49,768 nt of DNA from Nitrospirota bacterium (GTDB taxonomy: Bacteria; Nitrospirota; Leptospirillia; Leptospirillales; Leptospirillaceae). The notes below the pieces were generated by a model. The model searched no databases and was not told the DNA's origin. It saw only the letters and a list, made by a program, of their open reading frames with translations. Positions 1 through 8,519 of this stretch are shown here, piece after piece. The stretch is from contig JAJZHW010000012.1 in the NCBI GenBank assembly GCA_021810805.1, forward strand, positions 1 to 49,768, read 5' to 3'. The position numbers were made by a program, and so were the translations under genes. The first letter of the stretch is position 1. Each line of letters opens with the position of its first letter.

Positions 1-1
1 C

Positions 2-241
2 GATCTAAAGCTCCCTGATATTTATCCGTTGGCACTGATTCTAGGAGGAGCAGCCGGCAACCTCTCAGACAGAATGCGTCAAGGACGAGTTGTCGACTTT
101 CTAGATTTCTATGTTGGAAATGCCCATTGGCCGGCATTCAACATTGCCGACTCAGCCATTGTCGTTGGGGTGGCAACACTTCTCGTCCTGCAGTGGAGAG
201 ACGAGAGGCATAAGACCGGTTCACCCGCCGGACCGAATTAA
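2..241 (+). CDS. lspA: Lipoprotein signal peptidase (signal peptidase II), 3' part only
   Basis: Integral-membrane aspartyl protease that removes the signal peptide of prolipoproteins after lipid is attached to the +1 cysteine. Only the last 79 residues are in the window and the reading frame is open to the left edge. Both catalytic-aspartate motifs of the family are visible: GNLSDR (first Asp) and FNIADS (second Asp), followed by a final hydrophobic segment ([12 protein letters not shown]) and a short charged tail. The window also encodes three lipoproteins (42.8-45.5 kb) that would be substrates. The TTG at 29 is not the true start. Confidence 0.93.
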   Translation, partial: DLKLPDIYPLALILGGAAGNLSDRMRQGRVVDFLDFYVGNAHWPAFNIADSAIVVGVATLLVLQWRDERHKTGSPAGPN

Positions 242-282
242 CTTTATAACTCGCTGCGACACGAGCTAAGGAGGAGATGGGC

Positions 283-1188
283 ATGGACCAGACTGTTAAA
301 AGCCGCATCACCCGCATACAACTGGCTCTGGAAAATAATGAATGGCTCAAGGCCTTTCACCTTGCGGAAGCCGCAATTTCCGAGGAACCTTCCATCATGC
401 CATTTCGTTACTTGATGGTGGATGCCTTGGTCCAGGGCGGACGCTTCGACGAGGCCGCGAAAAAGATCGGCCAGTGGAGAAAAGAGCACCCCAAAGACAG
501 GAAGCTCGGGATCTATGCGCTTCACCTGCATATATACTTCAAGGAATTTGATGAGGCCGAACGTCTGGGAGAGTCCCTTCTCGAGGGTGCCCAGAATATC
601 GTCGAAAAAAGGGATATTACTCTCCATTTGGCCTTTGCGGCCCATGGAAAGGGAAATCCGAAAGGGGCGATCCTTCTCCTGAACGACCTTCTCGCCGAAG
701 ATCCCCTTAACACAGATGCCTACGAAACCATCGGTAAGATCTACTTTGAACATGCCAGATTCGAAGAGGCCGAACGCTATCTTTTGGCCCTCACCGATAT
801 TGACCCTCTTCATCCCCGTGTTCATCAGCTCCTGGGGCTCCTCTACTCGGAGCAGGGCAAATGGGACGAAGCAATCATGGAACTCGAGGAAGCAGTCGAA
901 ATAGAGCCGAGCGACGAGACCATGCGTGAATTGGGGTGGACCCTCAACATGGTTGGCGATAAGGATGGAGCCATCAGCGTCCTTGAAGAGGCTCTCGATA
1001 TGAATCCCCTAAACCTCCAGGCCCGGATTGATCTCGGAACGATCTTTATGGATCAGGAAAACTATGAAAGAGCGTTGGCTGAATGGAAAATAGCCCAAAC
1101 CCAGGATCCGGGAAACACGGCCATCAAGTCGAACATGGAAAAGGCCAGGGAAAAAGTTGAAAAGGATCGATCCATCAGCCGGCATTGA
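283..1188 (+). CDS. TPR-repeat protein
   Basis: A 301-residue protein made mostly of tetratricopeptide-like helical pairs. Clear repeats run from about residue 110 to 285, with typical TPR residues such as A-x-x-x-Y/F and P at repeat ends (DPLHPRVHQLLGLLYSEQGK, then EPSDETMRELGWTL, then NPLNLQARIDLGTIF). There is no signal peptide or membrane segment, so it is probably a cytoplasmic scaffold or adaptor; no partner can be named. The Shine-Dalgarno AAGGAGG at 268-274 sits 8 nt before the ATG at 283 but only 2 nt before the ATG at 277, so 283 is preferred. It lies 41 nt after lspA and may be co-transcribed with it. Confidence 0.85.
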   Translation: MDQTVKSRITRIQLALENNEWLKAFHLAEAAISEEPSIMPFRYLMVDALVQGGRFDEAAKKIGQWRKEHPKDRKLGIYALHLHIYFKEFDEAERLGESLLEGAQNIVEKRDITLHLAFAAHGKGNPKGAILLLNDLLAEDPLNTDAYETIGKIYFEHARFEEAERYLLALTDIDPLHPRVHQLLGLLYSEQGKWDEAIMELEEAVEIEPSDETMRELGWTLNMVGDKDGAISVLEEALDMNPLNLQARIDLGTIFMDQENYERALAEWKIAQTQDPGNTAIKSNMEKAREKVEKDRSISRH

Positions 1189-1247
1189 GCTCCTAAAGGG
1201 ACGGTTTCCGGAGGGAGAGAGGGGGGATTTTGCGAAAACGGCCCCCC

Positions 1248-1253
1248 TAGAAT
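1248..1253 (+). promoter_or_regulatory. Candidate -10 element directly before rluD
   Basis: TAGAAT matches the sigma70 -10 consensus at five of six positions and ends 5 nt before the rluD ATG at 1259. No convincing -35 is seen 16-18 nt upstream. If used, transcription would start at or near the ATG, giving a leaderless mRNA. Confidence 0.35.
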
Positions 1254-1258
1254 GTCGC

Positions 1259-2200
1259 ATGTACCAAGTCGACCCCGGAGAGTCAAAAAAACGTCTGGAT
1301 CATTTTTTAGCACAAACCTGTCTCCCCTTCTCCCGCTCGAGAATCCAGAAAATTCTGGACGAGGGGCTGATCACCGTCAATGGACGAGTTGAATCCGCCT
1401 CCTACAGAATTCGGGGAAAGGATATCATCACCGTTCATATTCCTCCTCCTGCCCCCTCAGAGGATGCTCCGGAGGATATGGACCTCGACATCCTTTATGA
1501 GGATGACTCTCTCCTTGTCATTAATAAACCGCCCTCCCTCGTTGTTCATCCCGCTCCCGGACACCCCAACGGGACATTGCTCAATGGCCTCCTTGGCCAC
1601 CTTTCCCGTGAAGACTCTCAGGAGTCAGATGGCCCTGCCCGGGCCGGTCTCGTCCATCGCCTAGATCAGGACACAACAGGGTTGATGGTTGTAGGAAAAA
1701 CGGCGGAGGTGGTCGACAATCTCATGGTCCAATTTCGTGATCGAACGGTCTCCAAGAGTTATATCGCATTAACCATAGGAGTCCCTCCATCAAAGCGGGG
1801 ACTAATTGATGCACCCATCGGCCGCTCGAATGGAGATCGCAAGAAATTTGCTGTCACCGCAGCAGGAAAGCCCTCCCAAACACGTTACCGTGTCGTCACC
1901 GCCTATCGGGAAGGGTACGCCCTCCTCGATATCACATTACTCACCGGTCGAACGCATCAGATTCGGGTCCATATGCATCATTTGGGATACCCGCTGGCCG
2001 GAGACCCGGTGTATCGAAAGAGGGGGCGAAAAGCGGATAACCTCTTTCCTCGAATCATGCTCCATGCTGCCAACCTAGGATTTACCCATCCGATCACCGG
2101 TGAACCCCTCAAATTTCATGCCCCAACGCCTCCTGACATGCAGGGAGTCCTTTCCCAACTGACCCCCATCGATATTTCCCTTCCTGCCTCCACAGACTGA
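1259..2200 (+). CDS. rluD: RluD-type 23S rRNA pseudouridine synthase
   Basis: Isomerises uridine to pseudouridine in large-subunit rRNA (RluA/RluD family; RluD modifies helix 69). An N-terminal S4 RNA-binding domain (about residues 10-60: RLDHFLA, then SRSRIQKILDEGLITVNG) is followed by the catalytic domain with the signature HRLDQDTTG, whose catalytic Asp is residue 136, and GRTHQIRVH near the C-terminus. The frame stays open back to an ATG at 1157, inside the TPR gene, but the extra 34 residues do not resemble the family; the normal family start (M-x-x-V followed by RLD) fits the ATG at 1259. There is no Shine-Dalgarno before 1259. The exact target uridines cannot be read from sequence. Confidence 0.9.
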   Translation: MYQVDPGESKKRLDHFLAQTCLPFSRSRIQKILDEGLITVNGRVESASYRIRGKDIITVHIPPPAPSEDAPEDMDLDILYEDDSLLVINKPPSLVVHPAPGHPNGTLLNGLLGHLSREDSQESDGPARAGLVHRLDQDTTGLMVVGKTAEVVDNLMVQFRDRTVSKSYIALTIGVPPSKRGLIDAPIGRSNGDRKKFAVTAAGKPSQTRYRVVTAYREGYALLDITLLTGRTHQIRVHMHHLGYPLAGDPVYRKRGRKADNLFPRIMLHAANLGFTHPITGEPLKFHAPTPPDMQGVLSQLTPIDISLPASTD

Positions 2201-2208
2201 CGGTCTGG

Positions 2209-2248
2209 CAAAAAAAAGGAGACTGCACCTTAATCGGCACAGTCTCCT
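2209..2248 (-). terminator. Rho-independent terminator of the DUF1015 gene
   Basis: A perfect 9-bp inverted repeat (2217-2225 with 2240-2248, AGGAGACTG/CAGTCTCCT, 14-nt loop) lies 26 nt past the minus-strand stop codon. Read on the minus strand it is followed by nine consecutive T's (2217-2209). There is no T tract on the plus-strand side. Confidence 0.85.
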
Positions 2249-2273
2249 ACGAAAGAGTCGGTTCAGCCGTCGC

Positions 2274-3557
2274 CTAAAGCTTCGCCATCACCATACCCGT
2301 CAGCGGTTTTGGATAGAAATAAGTCGATTTCTGGGGCATCAGCTCACCTCTTTGAGAGACCCCCTCAATGACCTTGGCAGAGACAGGACGGATGAAAAAT
2401 CCAAGGGCATATTCCCGGCTCACAAAAACCTTTTCCAGAACGGATCGATCGGACTTGTCGTAGCGCAAGAGATCCTCGGTCCGAATCCTTTCTGGCGTGA
2501 TTCCCAAAAGGGGAGAAAGAACCCCTTCCTGCAACCAATAAGTGTCGAGCCCTTTGACCCCTTCCCCGCGAGCCACGTTCAGGCGGCAAAGAAGAAGTTC
2601 CTCGGTATCCCGAACAGCCACTCCAATAATCGTCTCCTGGGGATTCGACGCCTGAAGGGCGGCCAGAAAGCGGTCCCCCTCGGTCTTAGAGAACCTTTGA
2701 AGGGAGGAGTGGGACTCCAGATCCTTGAGAAACCCTTTGGCTCCTTCTGCACCGAGAGACTTTACCAAGCGGTGAGTCGGGAGGACAGAAAGGTTTTCGT
2801 CCTCCATGGCGGCGAGAAAGACAGTCACAAACTCATAGGGGGCGTTGGGGTTGGGATGGGTCTCCAAGCTACGACGGTAATTACGATAGGCCAAATAAGT
2901 CTCATAGCGATGGTGGCCATCGGCGATATAGAGAGACTTCTTGCGAAAGATCTCCGTAACGCGAGCCAGTGTCCCGGCATCGGTGACGGCACCGAGTTCG
3001 TGAAGAACCCCATCCCCATCGGTACAGCGAAAGCGCTCAGCAGACTTGGGAGTCAGGAGATTCATAACCTCTCGGACCGCATCAGGGTAAAGGAGATAGA
3101 TTTGGCTAAATGAGCAGGAGGTGGCTTTAAAAAGGGCCATCCGGTCCTCTTTTGGACCCTGAAGGGTTCGTTCATGGGGATAGACAATCTTCTTTTCCCA
3201 TTCTTCGAGGCGAATCCTGCCGACAAAACCCTGAATTTTCCGGGATTTGCCAGTGAGAGGATCCTTGAAGGTCATCGTATAGGGATAGAGAGCCGGAACG
3301 GGGTCAACGGTCAGAGCACCAGAGGCGAGCATCCGGTCGAGATCGGCGCGAGCCCGGGTATATCTGTTTGATTCAGGGGTCTCCGGGTCGGGGGCCATGG
3401 GAAGCTCAAGACGAATAACATTGTCCGGATGCTTTTCATAAAAGGCCTTCTGGGCCTCTTTGGAAATGATATCGTAAGGGGGAGTGGTAAGATTTCCGAT
3501 GGAGCCTTTGAGAGACTCCGCGTATACCAGCCCGTTAAAGGGGATCAGGTCGGCCAA
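2274..3557 (-). CDS. DUF1015 family protein
   Basis: A 427-residue member of the widespread DUF1015 family, whose function is not established. The family start MADLIPFNGLVY is present, as are TPPYDIIS (about residue 30), YPHERT and the very conserved IADGHHRYETYL. No signal peptide or membrane segment is seen, so it is cytoplasmic. I place the start at the TTG at 3557, because GGAGG lies 4 nt upstream and the encoded N-terminus then matches the family; an upstream TTG at 3584 would add nine unrelated residues. It is transcribed alone, with a strong terminator after it. Confidence 0.88.
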   Translation of the reverse strand: MADLIPFNGLVYAESLKGSIGNLTTPPYDIISKEAQKAFYEKHPDNVIRLELPMAPDPETPESNRYTRARADLDRMLASGALTVDPVPALYPYTMTFKDPLTGKSRKIQGFVGRIRLEEWEKKIVYPHERTLQGPKEDRMALFKATSCSFSQIYLLYPDAVREVMNLLTPKSAERFRCTDGDGVLHELGAVTDAGTLARVTEIFRKKSLYIADGHHRYETYLAYRNYRRSLETHPNPNAPYEFVTVFLAAMEDENLSVLPTHRLVKSLGAEGAKGFLKDLESHSSLQRFSKTEGDRFLAALQASNPQETIIGVAVRDTEELLLCRLNVARGEGVKGLDTYWLQEGVLSPLLGITPERIRTEDLLRYDKSDRSVLEKVFVSREYALGFFIRPVSAKVIEGVSQRGELMPQKSTYFYPKPLTGMVMAKL

Positions 3558-3750
3558 CGTTCCTCCAGGTAAAAGCGCCAGCAAGGGGCGCCTGTGAATG
3601 GGGCAGTCAGGATTATTCCTCTAAAAAAAGAGGATGGAGCTTAAACAGACCTCGAGAGGCTCCTCGAACATTGTATGGTACGTGAACGAGAGGTGATTCT
3701 CGAGAGCCCACCTTCCAAAGCTCCAAGGGTGGGGCAACGGCGATCAGGGG

Positions 3751-4749
3751 CTACATCTCTCGGGAAATGACAAAATCCGAAAGAGTCAGAAGATGCTGCT
3801 TGGGAAGTGAGTGGGAGAAGCAGTCAAGACTTTCCTGGGCCTTCCGGGTAAACTCTCTCGCCCGACCAAGAGAATACTCGATCGATCCAGTTTCCTTCAT
3901 CAAGCCGAGGACGTCTTCGAGATCGCCGTTTCGAACCTCTCCCGAGCCGACCTTTGCCGCCAATCGACTTCGGGAGTCGCCAGAAGACGTTGCAAGGCAA
4001 TGGATCAAGGGAAGCGTCATCTTCCCTTCAGAGAGATCCCGTCCGAGGGTCTTTCCCAACTTTTCCTCGCTCGCCATGTAGTCAAGGGCATCATCAGCCA
4101 CCTGAAAGGCCATCCCCACATAGTAGCCAAAACGGTCAAGTGCCTCTTTTTCTTTCTCGGAAAGCCCCCCCAAGATCCCTCCGAGACGGCAGGTGCTCGC
4201 CGTCAAAGTCGCTGTCTTGCAAGCCGCAACGTTATAGTACTGGTCCTCAGTGGCTTCGAGATTTCCGTCGAGAAAGAGTTCGAGAATTTCCCCTTCCGAC
4301 ATTTTTTTGCAGGCCAATGTCAGGGAGTCGTTCACCTCGTGGCTATGAAGGCCCATGGCAAGCCAGAGGGAGTTGGCATAAAGAAAGTCTCCGACAAGAA
4401 TGGCGGGCTGATTTCCCCAACGTTGATGGGCCGCCTTCTTCCCTCGGCGAACATCGGCATTGTCGACCACATCGTCATGCAAAAGAGTCGCAGTATGAAT
4501 CATCTCGACGACGGCCGCCAGGAGAATCGGTTCGGAGCCTTCTGCACCAGAAAGGCGAGAGGAGATCACCATCAAAAGGGGCCGCAGACGTTTTCCTCCG
4601 CCGGAGACAACATAGGACGTCATCTCACTTGCCAGAGGGACAATCCCGGTCAGGATCGACTGGAGCCTTTCCTCAACGGCGGTCATCTGGTCTCGATAGG
4701 CGACCCAAATACCATTGATACCTGTCTCAAGAAGTGGATTCATGACCAT
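3751..4749 (-). CDS. Long-chain polyprenyl diphosphate synthase
   Basis: Trans-isoprenyl diphosphate synthase (IspB/HepT-like) that condenses isopentenyl diphosphate onto an allylic primer, probably making the quinone side chain. Family hallmarks: GGGKRLRP (residues 50-57), first aspartate motif DDVVD (92-96) and second aspartate motif DDALD in FQVADDALDY. Only small residues (Ala87, Thr88) lie about five positions before the first Asp motif, which is typical of long-chain products; exact chain length cannot be told. There are two candidate ATGs, 4749 and 4743. No Shine-Dalgarno precedes either, but a perfect TTGACA (minus strand) lies just upstream, over the stop codon of the VOC gene. Confidence 0.9.
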   Translation of the reverse strand: MVMNPLLETGINGIWVAYRDQMTAVEERLQSILTGIVPLASEMTSYVVSGGGKRLRPLLMVISSRLSGAEGSEPILLAAVVEMIHTATLLHDDVVDNADVRRGKKAAHQRWGNQPAILVGDFLYANSLWLAMGLHSHEVNDSLTLACKKMSEGEILELFLDGNLEATEDQYYNVAACKTATLTASTCRLGGILGGLSEKEKEALDRFGYYVGMAFQVADDALDYMASEEKLGKTLGRDLSEGKMTLPLIHCLATSSGDSRSRLAAKVGSGEVRNGDLEDVLGLMKETGSIEYSLGRAREFTRKAQESLDCFSHSLPKQHLLTLSDFVISREM

Positions 4750-4755
4750 AAGATT

Positions 4756-4780
4756 AAGCTTTGCCTTCGTTTATTGTCAA
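4756..4780 (-). promoter_or_regulatory. Candidate promoter of the polyprenyl synthase gene
   Basis: On the minus strand a perfect TTGACA (4780-4775) overlaps the stop codon of the upstream VOC gene. With an 18-nt spacer the -10 would be TAATCT (three of six). The predicted start of transcription falls at about the ATG pair at 4749/4743, so the mRNA could be leaderless. Confidence 0.4.
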
Positions 4781-5178
4781 GAAACTTCGGAAGAACCGGG
4801 CTCCCGTCCCGGTTGATAGCAAGTAATCTCGATCCAGTGACCATCGGGGTCCTGAAAGTATAGGGACTGGGAAACCTGATGGTCATCGATCGTAAAGGGA
4901 ATTCCTTCCCTTTTTAAGACATCTGTTGACTGCCCAAAATCATCCAAAGTGGCCCGAAAGCAAACATGGCGCTGGGTCACAGGAACGATGGGCGGTGGAA
5001 CTCCCTTCGTGTCGAGAAGGGCAAGACATGTTCCTCCCACACAGAGGAATGCAGGATCGGTGCCCCATTCCTTCTTGAAGGTATGAGCCAGACCGAAGAT
5101 CCTCTGATACCAGGCAAGAGAACGTTCCATATTGGCAACGGGAAGAGCGACATGGTCGAGTCGGGAGACCCGGATCAT
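4777..5178 (-). CDS. VOC (glyoxalase/bleomycin-resistance fold) protein
   Basis: A 133-residue single-domain member of the vicinal-oxygen-chelate superfamily. Two beta-alpha-beta-beta-beta modules are visible: LDHVALPVANMERSLAWYQ at the N-terminus, and VCFRATLDDFGQSTDVLKREG followed by YFQDPDGHWIEIT near the C-terminus. The superfamily includes glyoxalases, dioxygenases and resistance proteins, so no substrate is assigned. Candidate metal ligands are His9 and the Glu of HWIEIT. It starts 8 nt after the stop of the outer-membrane protein gene, suggesting co-transcription. Confidence 0.85.
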   Translation of the reverse strand: MIRVSRLDHVALPVANMERSLAWYQRIFGLAHTFKKEWGTDPAFLCVGGTCLALLDTKGVPPPIVPVTQRHVCFRATLDDFGQSTDVLKREGIPFTIDDHQVSQSLYFQDPDGHWIEITCYQPGREPGSSEVS

Positions 5179-5185
5179 CCAGACC

Positions 5186-6022
5186 TCAAAAGAGAGTAAT
5201 GTAACCGATCTTGACAGGAATTAGCGTCACAGAGGAGGAGGAAAGGCCTGATCCGGCAAAAGGACCAGACTGATTTTCATAATCGATCTCAAAGAAAAGT
5301 CCCTGATGCTTGACCGTCCCGAAGGGCACCATGATACCCGGGCCCACCCGGAAGGCAAAGGCCGTCGTTCCGACCCCCTGGCCATTGCTTGCCGTGGAGG
5401 AGTTAAAAGCCGGACCGAAGGCAAACTCAAGGTAAGGAATGATATCAATTGAATTTCCTGCCACCACCATCGGGAGTCCTCCCCCATTGGCAAAGAAATA
5501 CTGGGCCCCGATCAAGACAGGAATATTGGTGTCATTTCCAAAGGCATGGACAGCAATGCTGGCAGTCAGTGCCAAATTCTTATAGACAGTGTACCCCCCC
5601 TCAAGACCGACAAGAAAGCCCGTTCCCAAACCGGTATTTCCTATGGCTCCGGTAACGGAGGGGCCAGAAGCCGGAACAAAGCCCATATCGGCCTGAAAAA
5701 GAATCTGTCCGGGAGCTCCAAGAGGGTTCACTGTTTCTGAGGATCCGACATCGGCCTGGCTCGAAAAGTCAGGCAGACCGTCCTGATTATCAATATCAAT
5801 CGCCCAAGAGGGAGAAAGAAGAAGCACTGTCAGAAGGAACAATGACAAGAAAATGGAGGCAGACAATCTCCGGAATCCCCCCGTCAGCAGGGCCTTGGGG
5901 TCAGGAGAGCGGGAAGTCGAGAAAAGGGGAACGGGTAGGATGATCCTCTCCTCCGTAATATGAGGTGACACTCGCCCGGAAGAATTCGCCACTTTTAAAA
6001 AGGTCCTGAAAGTCAGAGCCAT
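5186..6022 (-). CDS. Probable outer-membrane beta-barrel protein
   Basis: I do not recognise a named family. A strongly hydrophobic stretch (SASIFLSLFLLTVLLLSPSWA) ending in a signal-peptidase-like site is followed by about 205 residues rich in Gly, Ser, aromatic residues and alternating polar/apolar strands (FLVGLEGGYTVYKNLALTAS; IIPYLEFAFGPAFNSS). The protein ends in phenylalanine (KIGYITLF), the classic C-terminal signature of proteins inserted by the BAM complex. The start is uncertain. ATG 6022 leaves about 50 residues before the signal peptide, which is long. A GTG, a TTG just before SASIF and a GGAGGAG followed by ATC codons are alternatives farther in. Confidence 0.65.
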   Translation of the reverse strand: MALTFRTFLKVANSSGRVSPHITEERIILPVPLFSTSRSPDPKALLTGGFRRLSASIFLSLFLLTVLLLSPSWAIDIDNQDGLPDFSSQADVGSSETVNPLGAPGQILFQADMGFVPASGPSVTGAIGNTGLGTGFLVGLEGGYTVYKNLALTASIAVHAFGNDTNIPVLIGAQYFFANGGGLPMVVAGNSIDIIPYLEFAFGPAFNSSTASNGQGVGTTAFAFRVGPGIMVPFGTVKHQGLFFEIDYENQSGPFAGSGLSSSSVTLIPVKIGYITLF

Positions 6023-6029
6023 GATATAA
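6021..6029 (+). promoter_or_regulatory. Extended -10 promoter element
   Basis: TGATATAAT is a perfect -10 hexamer (6024-6029) with an upstream TG, i.e. an extended -10 that does not need a good -35; none is seen. It faces the Spy-like gene and would give a 5' leader of about 180 nt. It overlaps the candidate ATG of the divergent membrane protein. Confidence 0.5.
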
Positions 6030-6215
6030 TTGTCCCATGTTATCACGAGACAGAAAAATCGACAAACTTCATTAAGCCCCAAGTTTGTGGGGCTCATGGG
6101 GGGAGTCTTGTCACTCAAGAAACTCCGAGAGGGTGCCCTCGCCTGTCAAAAAGACATACTTGGCACTCTCACCTTCCTGCGCAAGAGACGGTACCCCACC
6201 ATGAAAGGACCCGCC

Positions 6216-6695
6216 ATGAAAACACTCTTTCTCGCTCTGACAGGGTTACTCCTTGCGGTGATGACAGGAGGACCCTCCCTCTCTTTGGCCGAATCCCAGC
6301 CCTACACCAGTCCGGAGATGATAAAAAAACTTCACATTTTTAGAAACAAGGTCGGAGCGGTCTTCATCCTTCCCCAAGCCCTCGGACCCCATCCCGGAGC
6401 GAGCTATATTCTCTCGCGGGCCAAGGAACTCCACCTGACCCCCGCCCAAATATCCCGGATCCGGATGATCAGACGTCATATGGTGACCCGCTCCATCAGG
6501 CAGTTTGCCCGTATCGATAAACTTCGAGCACAATTTCTTTCTCTGATGGAAAGCCGAAACCCTCCCCTCCAAAAGGGGCGGGCGCTTTATAAGCACCTTA
6601 CCCGTCTCATGGCCCAGGCCACCTTCGACCATCTGTCGGGCCATGTGGAAGTCGGAAAGGTTCTTACCAACGAACAATGGAAGCTTTTAAAATAA
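6216..6695 (+). CDS. Spy/CpxP-like periplasmic protein
   Basis: A 159-residue exported protein. A signal peptide (MKTLFLALTGLLLAVMTGG, cleavage near SLSLA-ES) is followed by an all-helical, Arg/Lys/Met-rich domain containing two LTxxQ-type motifs (HLTPAQ and VLTNEQ). These are the hallmark of Spy/CpxP periplasmic chaperones and related heavy-metal-resistance sensors. I infer a periplasmic envelope-stress or metal-related chaperone. ATG 6216 is chosen because AAAGGA lies 7 nt before it; ATG 6201 would add five residues. The frame remains open to 6030, but those residues precede the signal peptide and are not expected to be translated. Confidence 0.7.
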   Translation: MKTLFLALTGLLLAVMTGGPSLSLAESQPYTSPEMIKKLHIFRNKVGAVFILPQALGPHPGASYILSRAKELHLTPAQISRIRMIRRHMVTRSIRQFARIDKLRAQFLSLMESRNPPLQKGRALYKHLTRLMAQATFDHLSGHVEVGKVLTNEQWKLLK

Positions 6696-6746
6696 GACTG
6701 AACCATCTTTCTCATAAGTTTTTTCAACCCTCATGGGAGATCACCG

Positions 6747-7592
6747 ATGGAAGCCTCGCCCACCCTCCGGGTCACCGTTATCCAAAACTCCCCTCAGTTT
6801 GGAGCCCCTGAGAAAAATCGGAGGGAGGTAGAGGATCTTCTCTTCTCGCAAAAGGACCCCTCTGCGGGCCTCATAGTTCTTCCGGAGCTCTTCGCCACGG
6901 GATACCAATTCGTCTCGCAGGACGAAGTCGACAAGCTGGCGGAACCGGAGAAGGGCCCTACCTTCGACTTTCTCTCAACACTCTCAAAAAAAACCGGAGC
7001 CGTCGTGGTCGGCGGACTGCCGATCCAGCGCGAGAAGGGCGTGTCCAATGGGGCTCTCGTCGTTTTGGGTGATCGTCTTCTTGCCTCTTACGACAAAATT
7101 CACCTCTTCGACCGGGAGCGGGATTTTTTCCTGGAGGGCCAATCGCCCCTCCCTATCGTCGAGACTCCCTTTGGACCCCTCGGACTCATGATCTGCTTCG
7201 ACTGGCTGTTCCCCGAGGCCCTGCGATCCCTGGCCCTTTCCGGGGCGACAGTTGTCGCACATCCCGCCAACTGGGTCCTCCCATTCGGTCCTCAGGGCAT
7301 GATCCTTCGTTCTGTGGAAAATCGCATATTCACCGTCACCGCGAATCGGGTCGGTGTGGAAGAGCGCGGAGGTCTCCCTCCCCTCAGATATATTGGGGAA
7401 AGCCAGATCATCAGTCCAAAAGGCGAGGTGATCGCAAGAGCCCACAGCACTCGGCCGGAAATCATCACGGCCACCATCCACCCTGCCGAGGCCCTGTCAA
7501 AAAAGGTCGCCGATAAAAGTGATTTTTTCGAGCAGAGGCGCCCAGAGCTCTACAACTCAGCCCTCACAGCGGAAAAACGTCAGCGGGCTTAA
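6747..7592 (+). CDS. Nitrilase-superfamily carbon-nitrogen hydrolase
   Basis: A 281-residue amidase of the nitrilase superfamily with the complete Glu-Lys-Cys catalytic triad: Glu47 in LPELFATGY, Lys117 in YDKIHLFDRE and Cys150 in MICFDWLFPE. The compact single-domain form resembles omega-amidase/YafV-type enzymes that hydrolyse alpha-keto amides or repair metabolites, but the substrate cannot be told. GGGAG 8 nt upstream supports the ATG. Its stop codon overlaps by three bases with the stop of the convergent trmI gene. Confidence 0.88.
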   Translation: MEASPTLRVTVIQNSPQFGAPEKNRREVEDLLFSQKDPSAGLIVLPELFATGYQFVSQDEVDKLAEPEKGPTFDFLSTLSKKTGAVVVGGLPIQREKGVSNGALVVLGDRLLASYDKIHLFDRERDFFLEGQSPLPIVETPFGPLGLMICFDWLFPEALRSLALSGATVVAHPANWVLPFGPQGMILRSVENRIFTVTANRVGVEERGGLPPLRYIGESQIISPKGEVIARAHSTRPEIITATIHPAEALSKKVADKSDFFEQRRPELYNSALTAEKRQRA

Positions 7593-8416
7593 AAGGGGGC
7601 TTCGAAAGGAATATAAGGAAGGGGGGCCGGAGAGAAACGGGCAGTCGTGATGAATCCAGTGTGGCCAATGATCCGATGGGCAGGACGGACGCTCTGGGGA
7701 CCGAATTCCCAATCTCGAACGATCGACTCCACAGTGCGAACAAGATGAAAATTCTTGCTCTCCTGCAGGGCCAGAGAGAGGGTGTGGACTTGGAGGGGCG
7801 TAGGAACATACGTCAGGAGTATGCCGCCGGGACGAAGGAGCCTTCGCACGTTGTCCAGGGCGTTCCACGGTTCGGGGAGGTCGAGGATAATCCGGTCAAA
7901 GAGCGCCCCTTCCCCAGGAAGGATCTCCGGATCATACATATCGCCGATCACGATCGTATGATCCTCCACCCCCGAGGGATCCAGCGTCCGGATATTGGCA
8001 CGCGCCTCATCGGCGTGCTCGGAACGCCTTTCCACAGAAAGAAGAGCGCCACCCGGACGGACCATTCGCAAAAGCGAAACCGTTAGAGCCCCGCTTCCCA
8101 CCCCCGACTCCAGAACGCGATGTCCGGGATGAATGTCGGCCCACAGGAGGATCAATCCTTGGTCTTTGGGATAGATGATCTGGGTCCGACGCTTGAGATG
8201 GGACAGCGATTCTGCGTGTGTGGGACGAAAGGGAAGGACCCATCCACCTTTATCCAAGGTCAGGGGGATCCCTTCGGAGGCTTTTTCCATTAGGACATCA
8301 TGCGGAAGGGGGACCCCGTCGATATGGGTCTTTTTTCCGGAGACCAGCGACGCAATAGAAACAGTCCGGCCGTTCGGCATATAAAGAATGAGGGGCTCTC
8401 CCGCTAGAAATGGCAT
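7589..8416 (-). CDS. trmI: tRNA (adenine-N1-)-methyltransferase
   Basis: S-adenosylmethionine-dependent enzyme that makes 1-methyladenosine (typically position 58 of the T-loop) in tRNA. A small N-terminal beta domain (about residues 1-75) is followed by a Rossmann methyltransferase core with the SAM-binding motif VLESGVGSGALT and the family signature DLPEPW. The family works as a homotetramer. At 275 residues it has the normal length. There is no Shine-Dalgarno before the ATG, but a -10-like hexamer lies immediately upstream (see the promoter entry). Confidence 0.92.
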   Translation of the reverse strand: MPFLAGEPLILYMPNGRTVSIASLVSGKKTHIDGVPLPHDVLMEKASEGIPLTLDKGGWVLPFRPTHAESLSHLKRRTQIIYPKDQGLILLWADIHPGHRVLESGVGSGALTVSLLRMVRPGGALLSVERRSEHADEARANIRTLDPSGVEDHTIVIGDMYDPEILPGEGALFDRIILDLPEPWNALDNVRRLLRPGGILLTYVPTPLQVHTLSLALQESKNFHLVRTVESIVRDWEFGPQSVRPAHRIIGHTGFITTARFSPAPLPYIPFEAPF

Positions 8417-8421
8417 GAAGG

Positions 8422-8450
8422 GATATTACAGAACTCCTCCCCAAAGGGCA
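8422..8450 (-). promoter_or_regulatory. Candidate promoter directly before trmI
   Basis: Minus-strand TTGCCC followed after 15 nt by TGTAAT, or after 17 nt by TAATAT; the hexamer ends 6-8 nt before the trmI ATG (8416). It would produce a leaderless or nearly leaderless transcript. Both elements are imperfect. Confidence 0.35.
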
Positions 8451-8519
8451 ATCCCACGGGAGGTTCTCAAAGGACTGACATAAGGGCAAAAACAAATTCG
8501 AATTTTCCTCACCCCACCC

